Of a DNA stretch of 64,000 nucleotides, positions 52,731 to 61,147 are shown in pieces (positions within the stretch are counted from its first letter, which is position 1; each line of letters begins with the position of its first letter). The translations under genes were made by a program, and so were the position numbers. The notes under the pieces are model-generated. The model saw only the letters and a program-made list of their open reading frames with translations, did not search any database and had not been told where the DNA came from. This DNA comes from Candidatus Saccharimonadota bacterium (GTDB lineage Bacteria > Patescibacteriota > Saccharimonadia > Saccharimonadales > Saccharimonadaceae), in contig JAFUBM010000004.1 in assembly GCA_017460225.1 (NCBI GenBank), forward strand, positions 1-64,000, read 5' to 3'.

Positions 52731-53900
52731 ATGGCTAAAAAACTAAAAATCTTTTCTGAGCTGGGGCTTGCGGTACTTACCGTCCTGAGCTTCAACTTAG
52801 CTATCAAATTTAACCCCGCCTACGCTTGTGGCGACGGCGACGAGCTCACCAACTGCACAGAAGTAGCTCCCGCCGAGACAACGGAGAATATCTTGATTGC
52901 TCCGGGTCCCGACGCCGACACCTACTCCGACGCTGGCGAGACTATCACCTCCGAGCGCTCTCTGACCCACTCTTTCTTCCTCGCTGGCAACGACGTTACC
53001 TCTAAGGACCGCGTCGACGGCATCGCTTTTGTCGCCGGTAATCTGGTTGAGGTCGCCGGTTCGACAGAATACGCCGCTGTCGCCGGTAGCGCCGTTAAGA
53101 TTTCTGGCTCCGTCGAGCGCGATTTATTTGCCGCTGGCAACAGCATCACCCTTGACGATGGCGCCTACATCGGCCGCGACCTTTACGCCGCCGGCAACAT
53201 CATCACGATCAATGCCAATCTCTACGGCAACGCTTTCCTTGGCGGTAATCGTATCGTCCTAGAAGACATCACCGTCGCCGGAGATCTTAATCTCGCCGCC
53301 GAAGAAATCGTCTTTAAGGGTAAGGTTGCCGTCTCCGGTACCGTTAATTACCCAGAAAACGCCACGGTCGTAGGGCTAGATAATTTATCTTCTGCCGCCG
53401 TCACGACTTACGCTTCCACTGACGTCGCCACCGTTTCCTTTGAGACCACCTTTGCTGACGCCGTTATCGCTCTGCTCGGTCGTCTCCTCTTGACGATTGT
53501 CCTGATTGCCCTTGCACCCAAGTTCGCCAAGAAGCTGCTCGACTCTTTCCGCTGGGCCACTTCCTGGAAGCATCTCGGTCTTGGCCTCGCTGCTGTCGTC
53601 CTTGCACCGTTCTGTGCCATCTTCGTTATGATTACCTTGGTTGGTCTGCCGCTCGGCCTCGCCGCTCTTGCGCTCTGGCTTGCCTTCCTCTATCTTGCTA
53701 CTAGCGTTACTGGCGGTGTTGTTGGCAACGAGCTCGCCAAGTTGATGAAGAAGCCTAAGCTACACATTATGGCCAAATACGCTCTTGGCACAACGCTTAT
53801 TGCTCTCCTTGGCCTTATCCCTATCGTCGGCGGTCTAGTCACGGCCCTCTCGCTTTGCTTTGGTTTTGGCTATCTCTCGATGCGTCTGTTTAGGAAATAA
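52731..53900 (+). CDS. exported bactofilin-like protein with C-terminal membrane domain
   Basis: 389 residues: signal sequence (about 1-32, NPAYA-C), a beta-helix-like region with about 18-residue periodicity (FFLAGNDVT, AFVAGNLVEV, LFAAGNSITLDDGAYIGRDLYAAGNIITI; about 80-205) like bactofilins, and at least three C-terminal membrane helices (about 245-385). Bactofilins polymerise as scaffolds, normally in the cytoplasm; here the signal sequence puts the helix outside. AGN repeats are the strongest evidence. The ung gene follows after one base. Confidence 0.75.
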   Translation: MAKKLKIFSELGLAVLTVLSFNLAIKFNPAYACGDGDELTNCTEVAPAETTENILIAPGPDADTYSDAGETITSERSLTHSFFLAGNDVTSKDRVDGIAFVAGNLVEVAGSTEYAAVAGSAVKISGSVERDLFAAGNSITLDDGAYIGRDLYAAGNIITINANLYGNAFLGGNRIVLEDITVAGDLNLAAEEIVFKGKVAVSGTVNYPENATVVGLDNLSSAAVTTYASTDVATVSFETTFADAVIALLGRLLLTIVLIALAPKFAKKLLDSFRWATSWKHLGLGLAAVVLAPFCAIFVMITLVGLPLGLAALALWLAFLYLATSVTGGVVGNELAKLMKKPKLHIMAKYALGTTLIALLGLIPIVGGLVTALSLCFGFGYLSMRLFRK

Positions 53901-53901
53901 G

Positions 53902-54609
53902 ATGCATAGCTCCTGGAAAGAGTTTCTAAACGCCGAGTTTGGGAAACCCTATTTTCAGGAGCTTTCTCATTTTTTGTCAAAAGAGTACGCCGAGAAGACC
54001 ATTTTTCCGCCCAAGTCTGCCGTCTTCCGCGCTTTCGCGACCGATTTAGAAGACATCAAGGTCGTGATTCTCGGCCAAGACCCTTATCACACTCCGGGCG
54101 CCGCTATGGGGCTTGCTTTTTCTGTCCCCGCTTCAGAAAAAATCCCGCCCAGCCTCGTCAATATCTACAAAGAAATCGACTCAGACCTCGGCCAAGTTTA
54201 CGCAGACCTAAAAACCATGAATCCCGCCCTCGCGCTCGATCCCGCCGATTATCGGCATCATAATCCCTCGGGTGACCTTTCGCCTTGGGCAGACCAAGGC
54301 GTTCTCTTGCTCAACAACGTCCTGACCGTCGAGGCCCACTTCGCCGGCTCCCATCGCGGCAAAGGTTGGGAGACGTTTACAGAAAACGTGATTCGCTACC
54401 TCAGCGCCAGCCGGGATCATCTCGTCTTTATTCTCTGGGGGCGCGACGCCCGCTCTAAGAAGTCCTTGATTGATGCAAGCAAGCATCTAGTCATCGAGTC
54501 GGCACACCCCTCGCCGCTCTCGGCTCATGCCGGCTTTTTTGGCTCGCGCCCGTTTTCTCGCACCAACGATTATCTAAAATCCGTCGGCAAAACTCCGATA
54601 ATATGGTAA
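53902..54609 (+). CDS. ung: uracil-DNA glycosylase, family 1
   Basis: 235 residues from the ATG at 53902. Ung removes uracil from DNA. The water-activating motif GQDPYHT, the downstream WADQGVLLLN and the intercalation loop HPSPLSAH are present. A slightly unusual insert (TMNPALALDPADYRHHNPSG) sits before WADQG. It lies one base after the bactofilin-like gene, so the two share a transcript. Confidence 0.96.
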   Translation: MHSSWKEFLNAEFGKPYFQELSHFLSKEYAEKTIFPPKSAVFRAFATDLEDIKVVILGQDPYHTPGAAMGLAFSVPASEKIPPSLVNIYKEIDSDLGQVYADLKTMNPALALDPADYRHHNPSGDLSPWADQGVLLLNNVLTVEAHFAGSHRGKGWETFTENVIRYLSASRDHLVFILWGRDARSKKSLIDASKHLVIESAHPSPLSAHAGFFGSRPFSRTNDYLKSVGKTPIIW

Positions 54610-54612
54610 AAT
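54607..54612 (+). promoter_or_regulatory. leaderless -10 box of the gene at 54621
   Basis: TAAAAT overlaps the ung stop codon and ends eight bases before the ATG at 54621. Another ATG at 54617 is out of frame. Confidence 0.6.
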
Positions 54613-54620
54613 GATTATGT

Positions 54621-54944
54621 ATGGAAGATAAGCCTAAGAAGCCCGCAGAAAAAGTCATCTCAGAGAACGAGACCGCCCGCGAGGAGACGTTTACAGAAAA
54701 GACCGGTGCCGTCCTGTCTAAAGATATCGCTGTCGAGCGGGCCGAGGAAAAGTCCCGTCGCGCTCCCGACCCCGTCCAAAAATACCGTATTGGCCTGATT
54801 GTCCTGGGAGTTTTTGCGCTAGCGGAGCTGCTAGGGATGCTTTATCTCATCCTTGTTAATGCAGAACACGCCCGCGAGATTTCAGACCTTAAGACCCAAA
54901 ACACCGTTTTGAACACTCGCTTGCAATCTTTAAATCAATACTAA
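54621..54944 (+). CDS. small single-pass membrane protein
   Basis: 107 residues: about 55 charged cytoplasmic residues, one membrane helix (about 56-78, IGLIVLGVFALAELLGMLYLILV) and a short coiled-coil-like tail (ISDLKTQNTVLNTRLQSL). The layout repeats that of the protein at 48785, although the sequences differ. Its stop codon abuts the stop of the deaminase gene on the other strand with no gap. Confidence 0.65.
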   Translation: MEDKPKKPAEKVISENETAREETFTEKTGAVLSKDIAVERAEEKSRRAPDPVQKYRIGLIVLGVFALAELLGMLYLILVNAEHAREISDLKTQNTVLNTRLQSLNQY

Positions 54945-55493
54945 CTAGACCCAGCGCAGCAGCCGCTCTCTTTCCGGGCTGCCTGGATTATATTGTGCTA
55001 GAATATCTTCGGTATAAGTTTTGCCGTTTGACAGGTTTAGCGTCTCCACATCGGGGCAAGCCGCCAGTAACCGGATGACCGCTTCGTCCGTGTCGATATT
55101 CGTCATCGACTTTGCTGTCTCGGAGCTGTGAGAATGGACGCGCAATTCTTCGTAGACAAACCGTTTGATGCCGGCCTGCAGACAGTATTTTAGACAGTTT
55201 TCGCACGTCGCGATTTTATTGTAGAGCGTGCATCCGGTCAAATCTTTCCCGGCAAAGAGTACGGCGTTCATTTCCGAGTGAATCGCAAAGTAGTATTTCA
55301 TCGGGCGCTCGGTTAGAGTCATCTTGGACTCGTCCGCGCCTTGTATTGTCCCGTTATAGCCAAACGACACCGGGCGTCGCCGCTCATCCACTATCACGCA
55401 CCCGTTCTTGCTGCTCGGGTCTTTTGACTTTTTGGCGACTTCGTTCGCGATTCCCATAAAGTATTCATCCCACTCCTGCTGGCTTTTGTTCAT
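54945..55493 (-). CDS. dCMP/cytidine deaminase-family protein
   Basis: 182 residues. The zinc site has His-Ser-Glu in AIHSEMNAV and the cysteines in TCENCLKYC (the usual PCxxC with Thr for Pro). The N-terminal KKSKDPSSKNGCVIVD is typical of deoxycytidylate deaminases such as ComEB, which give dUMP for thymidylate. AAGGAGGAG lies directly upstream of the ATG, with a minus-strand TATAAT at 55513-55518. The C-terminal extension after residue 125 (about 55 residues) is not typical and has no motif I know. Confidence 0.85.
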   Translation of the reverse strand: MNKSQQEWDEYFMGIANEVAKKSKDPSSKNGCVIVDERRRPVSFGYNGTIQGADESKMTLTERPMKYYFAIHSEMNAVLFAGKDLTGCTLYNKIATCENCLKYCLQAGIKRFVYEELRVHSHSSETAKSMTNIDTDEAVIRLLAACPDVETLNLSNGKTYTEDILAQYNPGSPERERLLRWV

Positions 55494-55512
55494 GCTCCTC
55501 CTTGTTCTCTCG

Positions 55513-55518
55513 ATTATA
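55513..55518 (-). promoter_or_regulatory. -10 box of the deaminase gene
   Basis: Minus-strand TATAAT, 19 bases upstream of the ATG with an SD site between. Confidence 0.55.
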
Positions 55519-55540
55519 ACATACGATTCCGCTGTTGCTT

Positions 55541-55576
55541 GTGATTTTTTGTTTGCTCGTGTAATCTAAAAATCAC
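55541..55576. repeat. perfect 9-bp inverted repeat upstream of the cutinase-like gene
   Basis: GTGATTTTT (55541-55549) and AAAAATCAC (55568-55576), 18 bases apart, immediately before the AGGAGG site. It could be an operator or an RNA hairpin next to the ribosome site. A weak TGTAAT lies in the loop. Confidence 0.6.
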
Positions 55577-55588
55577 ACAGGAGGTACT

Positions 55589-57358
55589 ATGCGCTTACAT
55601 CGCTTTAAGTTCAAAATGTCTCACCCGCGTTTGCTCGCGCTATTTCTTATTGCTATGTTCTCCAACGCCGGCGTCTTAAACGCCTCCGCCGCCACCTCAG
55701 ACCCAAACCTTGCCTGTACTGATGTCAAGTTTGTCTTTGCGCGTGGCTCGGGCGTCGAAGTCGGCTCCACGCGTGATTACGTCCCGTTTGTAAATGCCGT
55801 CACGAACCAGTTTTCCCAAGGCAATCTCTCCTTCAGCTTCTACGAACTCGGCTCTAAAACTGGTGGCTATTCCGGCCGCTCTTATCCCGCCCCCGGCATT
55901 GGCATCTCTACCTGGAAACGTTTTGACACCTCGCTCGGCGCTCTCTTCTCCGGCGGCGCTTCCGGGACGTATGGCGATTCGGTCGAAGAAGGTTCTGATG
56001 AAGCTATGTCGTTCATCCTCCTCTATCGCGCCAAATGTCCCAGTTCTAAGATTGTCCTTGCCGGTTATTCCCAAGGTGCTCAGACTATCTCGCGCACCTT
56101 GCAAAAAATCAAACCTGCCTGGATTACCGCCGCCGCCACCTTTGGTGATCCCAAGCTCTACCTCCCAGAAGGGAAACGCAACCTCTTCTCCACCTCCTTT
56201 GGCCTCTCGACCAAGGCTTGTACCGTGGGCGCTTCTAGTTATTCGCCCTATCGCACCTATGTCCCGGATTGCTATGCTTATGAGGGAATTCTTGGCGGCT
56301 ACCAGCCGTACCAGCTCTCCGGCTACGACGGCAAGCTCTTCGCCTATTGTCAGTTCCACGACGTCATTTGTAGTTCTTATATCGACATCGACAATCTTGC
56401 CTACGGCCATGCTACATACGACCAGCAGGGGACTTACGCTCGTGCCGCTGCCGATCTTTACGACAAGGTCTACGACTCATCGACTTCTTCCAGAAGCTCC
56501 ACCTACGACGTTGCGATTCTAGTAGACAACTCTACCGACGCCGCAGATTTTCTCCCTGTGTTAAAGACTTACGCTCTCCGTCTGGCAAACTCCACTTTTC
56601 GCCGCGGCGGACGCGTTGCACTTCTCAGCTTTGGCGACCCGTATGCTACCGGCCTGTTTGAAGTTTGTAATTTTTCCACTTGCTCCGCCAGCAACATCGA
56701 AGAAAATCTTTCTTGGATTGCTAGCTACGGTACTTCCTACGCTTCTGTTCTTTCCGGCAGCTACGGTACTTTGACCACTCTTTCCTGGAAAGCCGGCGCG
56801 TCCAAATCTTTCGTCTTTCTCTCGCCTAGCCTTTTGCCTTCCGGCTCCGCCGAACGTGAACAGTTGATAGAAAAAAGTCTCGAGATTGACCCGGTCAATT
56901 TCTACGCGCTTACTACTCCCGCCTCCGCCAGCAGCTATGCGGAGTTGGCCAAGCGCACCGACGGCGCCGTCTTCTCGCCGCTCGATTCTACCGACTATTC
57001 CGCGCTAGAGACCGCGATTTTCAACCACGTAGATGCCGCCACGTTTGCCTACGCTGAGACTTCCCGCGATAACCCCGTGTTAAAGCAGCTTACGTTCGAG
57101 AAGACTTCCGCCTCCTCGCTCCGTGTCTCTACCGTCGCTGAGCATACTCTCTATCTCGCCGTCGCCATCAATGATTACATTCTCGGCTACACTGACGTCT
57201 CGACTTTTGAAATCACGGACCTCGACTTGACGCTGGAACAAGTCGTCTGTCTCGCTCCGATTTCTCCGGATGGCTTCCGCGCCTCTCCCTCATGCACAAC
57301 CATCCCGGGTGGCGAAGTCGTTGTCCCAAAAGTCCCAAACAGCGGCAAAGCACATTAG
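55589..57358 (+). CDS. secreted cutinase-like esterase fused to a vWA-like domain
   Basis: 589 residues. A signal peptide (about 1-35) is followed by a cutinase-family alpha/beta hydrolase: CTDVKFVFARGSG, nucleophile S161 in AGYSQGAQ, and later CQFHDVICSS and YGHATYDQQGTY for the acid and His region (to about 295). The second half begins YDVAILVDNSTDAADFLPVLKTYA, like a von Willebrand A domain with DxS. The end reads VPKVPNSGKAH, a VPNTG-like motif without the hydrophobic helix that normally follows. Cutinases hydrolyse lipid esters; in an epibiont of Actinobacteria mycolate-type envelope lipids would be a logical target (inference). Confidence 0.85.
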   Translation: MRLHRFKFKMSHPRLLALFLIAMFSNAGVLNASAATSDPNLACTDVKFVFARGSGVEVGSTRDYVPFVNAVTNQFSQGNLSFSFYELGSKTGGYSGRSYPAPGIGISTWKRFDTSLGALFSGGASGTYGDSVEEGSDEAMSFILLYRAKCPSSKIVLAGYSQGAQTISRTLQKIKPAWITAAATFGDPKLYLPEGKRNLFSTSFGLSTKACTVGASSYSPYRTYVPDCYAYEGILGGYQPYQLSGYDGKLFAYCQFHDVICSSYIDIDNLAYGHATYDQQGTYARAAADLYDKVYDSSTSSRSSTYDVAILVDNSTDAADFLPVLKTYALRLANSTFRRGGRVALLSFGDPYATGLFEVCNFSTCSASNIEENLSWIASYGTSYASVLSGSYGTLTTLSWKAGASKSFVFLSPSLLPSGSAEREQLIEKSLEIDPVNFYALTTPASASSYAELAKRTDGAVFSPLDSTDYSALETAIFNHVDAATFAYAETSRDNPVLKQLTFEKTSASSLRVSTVAEHTLYLAVAINDYILGYTDVSTFEITDLDLTLEQVVCLAPISPDGFRASPSCTTIPGGEVVVPKVPNSGKAH

Positions 57359-57364
57359 ATATGT

Positions 57365-57370
57365 TATAAT
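57365..57370 (+). promoter_or_regulatory. leaderless -10 box of the P-type ATPase gene
   Basis: TATAAT ends six bases before the ATG at 57377. Confidence 0.7.
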
Positions 57371-57376
57371 AACCTT

Positions 57377-59902
57377 ATGGTTAATTATTACAATCACTCC
57401 GTCAAAGATTCTTTGATTGATTTGCGTTCCGACGCCGAGACTGGCCTCTCCGCCAAGGAGGTCGCGCGTCGTCGCAAGAAGTTCGGCTTCAACACTATTG
57501 ACATCAAGACTACGCCCCTCTGGCGGAAGCTGCTTGAGCCTTTTACAGACCTGTTTATGATTATTCTCGTCTTCGCTCTAGTGTTGTCAATTTTACAACA
57601 ATCTTGGACTGAAGTCATCGTTATCGCCATCGATATGGTGCTCGACGTCGCCGTTTTTTACATCCAGCGTTTTTCGACCGAGCGCGTACTTAACTCGTTA
57701 AAGGAAAAGACCGTCCAGAAGATTACCGTCCTTCGCGACGGGGAAGAGTCCGAGGTTGACGCTTCCGCCCTCGTCCCGGGTGATGTTGTGATTCTCCACG
57801 AAGGGGATCGCATCCCGGCCGACGGTCGTATCATCTCCGAGTCCGGCCTGCTGACCAACGAGTCTATGCTGACCGGCGAGTCCGAAGCCATCGCTAAGGA
57901 CGCCAAGGCCATTTCCGGCAAGAAAAAGGTCTACGAACAGCGCAATATGGTCTTCTCCGGCTCCTTCGTCATCACCGGCGCGTCCAAGATTCTCGTCACC
58001 GCCACCGGTAATAATACCGAGTACGGCAAGATTGCCTCTCTCGCCTCCTCCGCTTCCGTCACCTCCCCGATTCAAGAAAAGATTAACAAGCTCGTCGTCA
58101 AAGTCGCCACGGTGATTCTGATTGCCGCCGGGCTGGTTTTGGTTGTCCAGCTCTTTGACGGCATCGCCTTTTACGACGCCATCCAGTTTACCCTCGCCAT
58201 GATTGTCTCCGCCGTGCCAGAAGATTTGCCTATCGTCACCGCCATCATTCTTGCCATCGGCGCCGTCCGCCTGGCCAAGAAAAACGCTCTGATTAAGGAG
58301 CTCCGTGCCATCCAGTCTATCGGTATCGTCTCTACCATCGCTAGCGATAAGACCGGGACTCTGACCGAGAACCGCCTCGCGCTAAAAGATTATTTTAACC
58401 CCGCCAAGGAGAAGACTCTAAAAGCCAACGAGGCTTTCTTCAGGACCGTTGCCGGCTCCGCCATCCCCGCCGATTCCGCTACCGACCCGCTAGATCTCGC
58501 GATTTGGAACTTTGTTAAAGCTCAGGCGCCATATTTGGCCGACTCTGCTCCCCTAAAGACCTATGCTTTTGACCAAGACCTAAAAGTCTCTGGCAACCTT
58601 TTCGAGGACAAGCGCGGCAAGCTCAGTCTAGTCCTCAAGGGCGCTCCTGAGACCGTCTTTGCCAAGTGTAGCAAACTCTCCAAGGCCGAGCGCGAGTCCG
58701 CCGAAGCCCATCTTGAAGCTTTTTCTGCCAAGGGCTATAAGGTGATCGCTCTCGCTTCCGCCAAAATCAACCGCGAGATCAACGAGCTTAACAAGCTGAC
58801 CAAGAGCGACGTTTTTAAGTTTGAGGGGCTGCTTGCCATCGCCGACACCGTTCGCCCCGGCGTCGTAGAAGCGGTCGAGTCTGCCGCCACCGCCGGCGTC
58901 AAGGTCAAGATGGTCACCGGCGACCACGCCGTTACCGCCTTCGCCATCGGTCGCGAGCTTGGGCTCTGTACGGAGTTTTCGGAAGTGCTAGACTGTTCTA
59001 AGCTTGGCGAGATGCCCGAGTCGGACCTCGAGGAGCGTGTCCGCAATGCCACCATCTTCGCGCGCGTTACTCCGGAGGACAAGTTCCGGATTCTCGAGAT
59101 TATCAAAAAGTCCGAAGTTGTTGCCATGACGGGCGACGGCGTCAACGATGTCCCTGCTTTGACCAACGCCCACGTTGGTATCGCCATGGGTAACTCCCCC
59201 AGTATTGTTCAGGACGCCGGCGACATCGTCCTCCTAGACAACAACTTCACCAGCATCATCTCCGCCATGAAAGAGGGTCGCGTCATCCTCGCCAACATCC
59301 GCCGGATGCTGATTTATTTGCTTAGTACCAACGCCGGTGAAGTCCTGGCCACTCTCGGCGCGCTCTTCCTCTTTAAGACGCAGCTCCTCCTCCCAATTCA
59401 AATCCTCTGGATCAATATGGTTACCGACTCCTTGATGGTTATTCCCATCGGTCTTGAGCCGCCCGAGCGCGAGTTTATGTCCCAGAAGCCGGAGCAAAAG
59501 GATGCCCCGATTCTCTCCAAATATCTGATTTCTCGTATGGCGGTCATCTCCGTCACTATGGCGCTCGTCGGTCTCGGTACTTATTACTTTGCCTCGCTCC
59601 GCTTCTCCCACGCCGAGGCCAACACTCTCGCCTTTACCGCTATGACCGTAATTCAATGGTCCAACGCTTTCTGTGTCCGCGGCACCTACGAGTCCGCCTT
59701 TAAGCGGCTGAGGGTGAAGAATCCGCTCTTTGTCCTGGCCCTCCTCGCCGCGATTTTTCTCCAATATCTCGTCCTCTTTGGTCCGCTCTCCGTCCTAACC
59801 AAGACCGTCCCCGTCGATTCGCTTGCGCTTATTCTTACCATAGCCGTATCTCTCCTCGTTCCTATCGTTGTGACGGAAGCGCACAAAAAACTTGCAAAAT
59901 AA
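57377..59902 (+). CDS. P2-type cation-transporting ATPase
   Basis: 841 residues. Cation-ATPase N-terminal domain (LSAKEVARRRKKFGFNTID), TGES loop, phosphorylated D324 in SDKTGTLTEN, KGAPE nucleotide loop, TGD and GDGVNDVPAL are all present with about ten membrane helices. The M4 ion-binding motif is PEDLP (281-285), where Ca2+ pumps have PEGLP, so a Ca2+-like pump is likely but the ion is not certain. The C-terminus ends VVTEAHKKLAK. Predicted leaderless. Confidence 0.9.
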   Translation: MVNYYNHSVKDSLIDLRSDAETGLSAKEVARRRKKFGFNTIDIKTTPLWRKLLEPFTDLFMIILVFALVLSILQQSWTEVIVIAIDMVLDVAVFYIQRFSTERVLNSLKEKTVQKITVLRDGEESEVDASALVPGDVVILHEGDRIPADGRIISESGLLTNESMLTGESEAIAKDAKAISGKKKVYEQRNMVFSGSFVITGASKILVTATGNNTEYGKIASLASSASVTSPIQEKINKLVVKVATVILIAAGLVLVVQLFDGIAFYDAIQFTLAMIVSAVPEDLPIVTAIILAIGAVRLAKKNALIKELRAIQSIGIVSTIASDKTGTLTENRLALKDYFNPAKEKTLKANEAFFRTVAGSAIPADSATDPLDLAIWNFVKAQAPYLADSAPLKTYAFDQDLKVSGNLFEDKRGKLSLVLKGAPETVFAKCSKLSKAERESAEAHLEAFSAKGYKVIALASAKINREINELNKLTKSDVFKFEGLLAIADTVRPGVVEAVESAATAGVKVKMVTGDHAVTAFAIGRELGLCTEFSEVLDCSKLGEMPESDLEERVRNATIFARVTPEDKFRILEIIKKSEVVAMTGDGVNDVPALTNAHVGIAMGNSPSIVQDAGDIVLLDNNFTSIISAMKEGRVILANIRRMLIYLLSTNAGEVLATLGALFLFKTQLLLPIQILWINMVTDSLMVIPIGLEPPEREFMSQKPEQKDAPILSKYLISRMAVISVTMALVGLGTYYFASLRFSHAEANTLAFTAMTVIQWSNAFCVRGTYESAFKRLRVKNPLFVLALLAAIFLQYLVLFGPLSVLTKTVPVDSLALILTIAVSLLVPIVVTEAHKKLAK

Positions 59903-59920
59903 TTCTCAAAACGCTACAAT
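59892..59920 (+). promoter_or_regulatory. promoter of the surface gene at 59951
   Basis: TTGCAA (59892-59897), 17-bp spacer, TACAAT (59915-59920); the -35 box lies in the last codons of the ATPase gene. Confidence 0.6.
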
Positions 59921-59950
59921 CTCTCCACAGATAACAAAAGAGAGGTTCGT

Positions 59951-61030
59951 ATGTTCAAAAAACTCCGTCAAATCTTCGCCCTAGTGCTTAGCGTTTACTT
60001 GTGTTACGCTGGCGCTACTCCGGTTTTCGCTACGCCCATCTCCGCCATTGGCGATGGCCGTGCCGCTATTACTCCTCCCGCCGGCACCACGCCTATCTCT
60101 AATCTCTTAGATCTCTGTCTAGCTGTCGACGGTGCGACCCATCTCGCTGGCGACGACGCTTGTGCCGACGTTTTCTCTTCCTCGGACACCGCGCTGTCTT
60201 TCTCCGACGCCATCTTCCTCCAGTCCGGCGTAGACCTTTCTCTTTCCGGTCTTTCCCTGAGCTATGTAGACGGCCCGTTTAGCCCCTTTGCTTTTAGCGG
60301 CGGTTCGCTCGTAGTTGACGGCAGTTATTATAGCTCGTCTAGCGGTTGTATTTTTACTCTGCGCGATATTAACGACCCTGCTTCACCCTACAACCAGTCC
60401 ACCGACGAGCTCCTGCTCCTCTCCGGCACGTTTGAATACACCGGCTCCGCTTCCGGCGACTACGCCACCTCACCCATCTGCATTATGACCGGCTACAAGT
60501 CCAAGTCCGTCGCTTTCGACTACGCCCTGCTTTTCTTGCCCGAGAACTACGGTTTTTATGATGACGTGGCTGACCGCTTCCTCACCGCAGATGACCTTAC
60601 CCTGGGGCTATTTTCTATCAACAAGGACGCCCCCGCCTCAGTCTATTTCTTCAACACTCGCAAGATTTCCATCCGTCGCCACCCAGACGAGATTCCAGAC
60701 GACCCTACTCCATCCGACCCTACCCCGGAAGAACCTGAGCCCTCCGACCCTACTCCGGAGATTCCGTCAGACGACCAACCCTCCGAGACCCAAGAATCCT
60801 CTCCGGAAGTCACAGTCGTATCTAGCATCTCCACCCCCAAGACCCCCGACACTTCCGGCGGTTCTTGCGAGAATGAGATTTTCCTCGAGACCATTGCCTC
60901 TACCCGCCTCAGCAGCACCTCGTTTTTCCTGCTCGTCGCTCTAGCGCTGACTACCTACCTCTTGATAATTGTGATTTTTACAACACTCCATCAGTATACT
61001 TACAGATTATTCGTCGCAAAAAAGCCATAA
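59951..61030 (+). CDS. anchored surface protein with Pro/Asp-rich stalk
   Basis: 359 residues: signal peptide (about 1-27), a beta-rich domain with three cysteines (about 30-235), a Pro/Asp/Glu stalk (PDDPTPSDPTPEEPEP and similar, about 240-280), the motif TPDTSGG (about 300-306) and a C-terminal membrane helix (about 325-347) with a short basic end. TPDTSG is LPXTG-like, but 20 residues separate it from the helix, longer than a normal sorting signal, so plain membrane anchoring is likelier. GAGAGG precedes the ATG. Confidence 0.75.
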   Translation: MFKKLRQIFALVLSVYLCYAGATPVFATPISAIGDGRAAITPPAGTTPISNLLDLCLAVDGATHLAGDDACADVFSSSDTALSFSDAIFLQSGVDLSLSGLSLSYVDGPFSPFAFSGGSLVVDGSYYSSSSGCIFTLRDINDPASPYNQSTDELLLLSGTFEYTGSASGDYATSPICIMTGYKSKSVAFDYALLFLPENYGFYDDVADRFLTADDLTLGLFSINKDAPASVYFFNTRKISIRRHPDEIPDDPTPSDPTPEEPEPSDPTPEIPSDDQPSETQESSPEVTVVSSISTPKTPDTSGGSCENEIFLETIASTRLSSTSFFLLVALALTTYLLIIVIFTTLHQYTYRLFVAKKP

Positions 61031-61036
61031 TTACTA

Positions 61037-61065
61037 TTGACACGCTATATCTAGTGTCATAAAAT
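61037..61065 (+). promoter_or_regulatory. nrdD promoter
   Basis: TTGACA (61037-61042), 17-bp spacer, TAAAAT (61060-61065). The spacer is filled by NrdR box 1. Confidence 0.85.
61042..61057 (+). promoter_or_regulatory. NrdR box 1
   Basis: ACGCTATATCTAGTGT matches the NrdR consensus ACACWATATATWGTGT at 14 of 16 positions and lies between -35 and -10. Confidence 0.75.
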
Positions 61066-61073
61066 AATACCAG

Positions 61074-61089
61074 ACACTACATATAGAGT
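61074..61089 (+). promoter_or_regulatory. NrdR box 2
   Basis: ACACTACATATAGAGT, 14 of 16 matches, 32 bp (three helical turns) from box 1, the spacing at which NrdR oligomers bind. NrdR represses ribonucleotide reductase genes when dATP is plentiful. No nrdR gene is in the window. Confidence 0.75.
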
Positions 61090-61147
61090 CAGTCATAAAC
61101 AAACATTACGCCCAAACACAAGAATATCTAAAGGAGGTTTATTTCTT

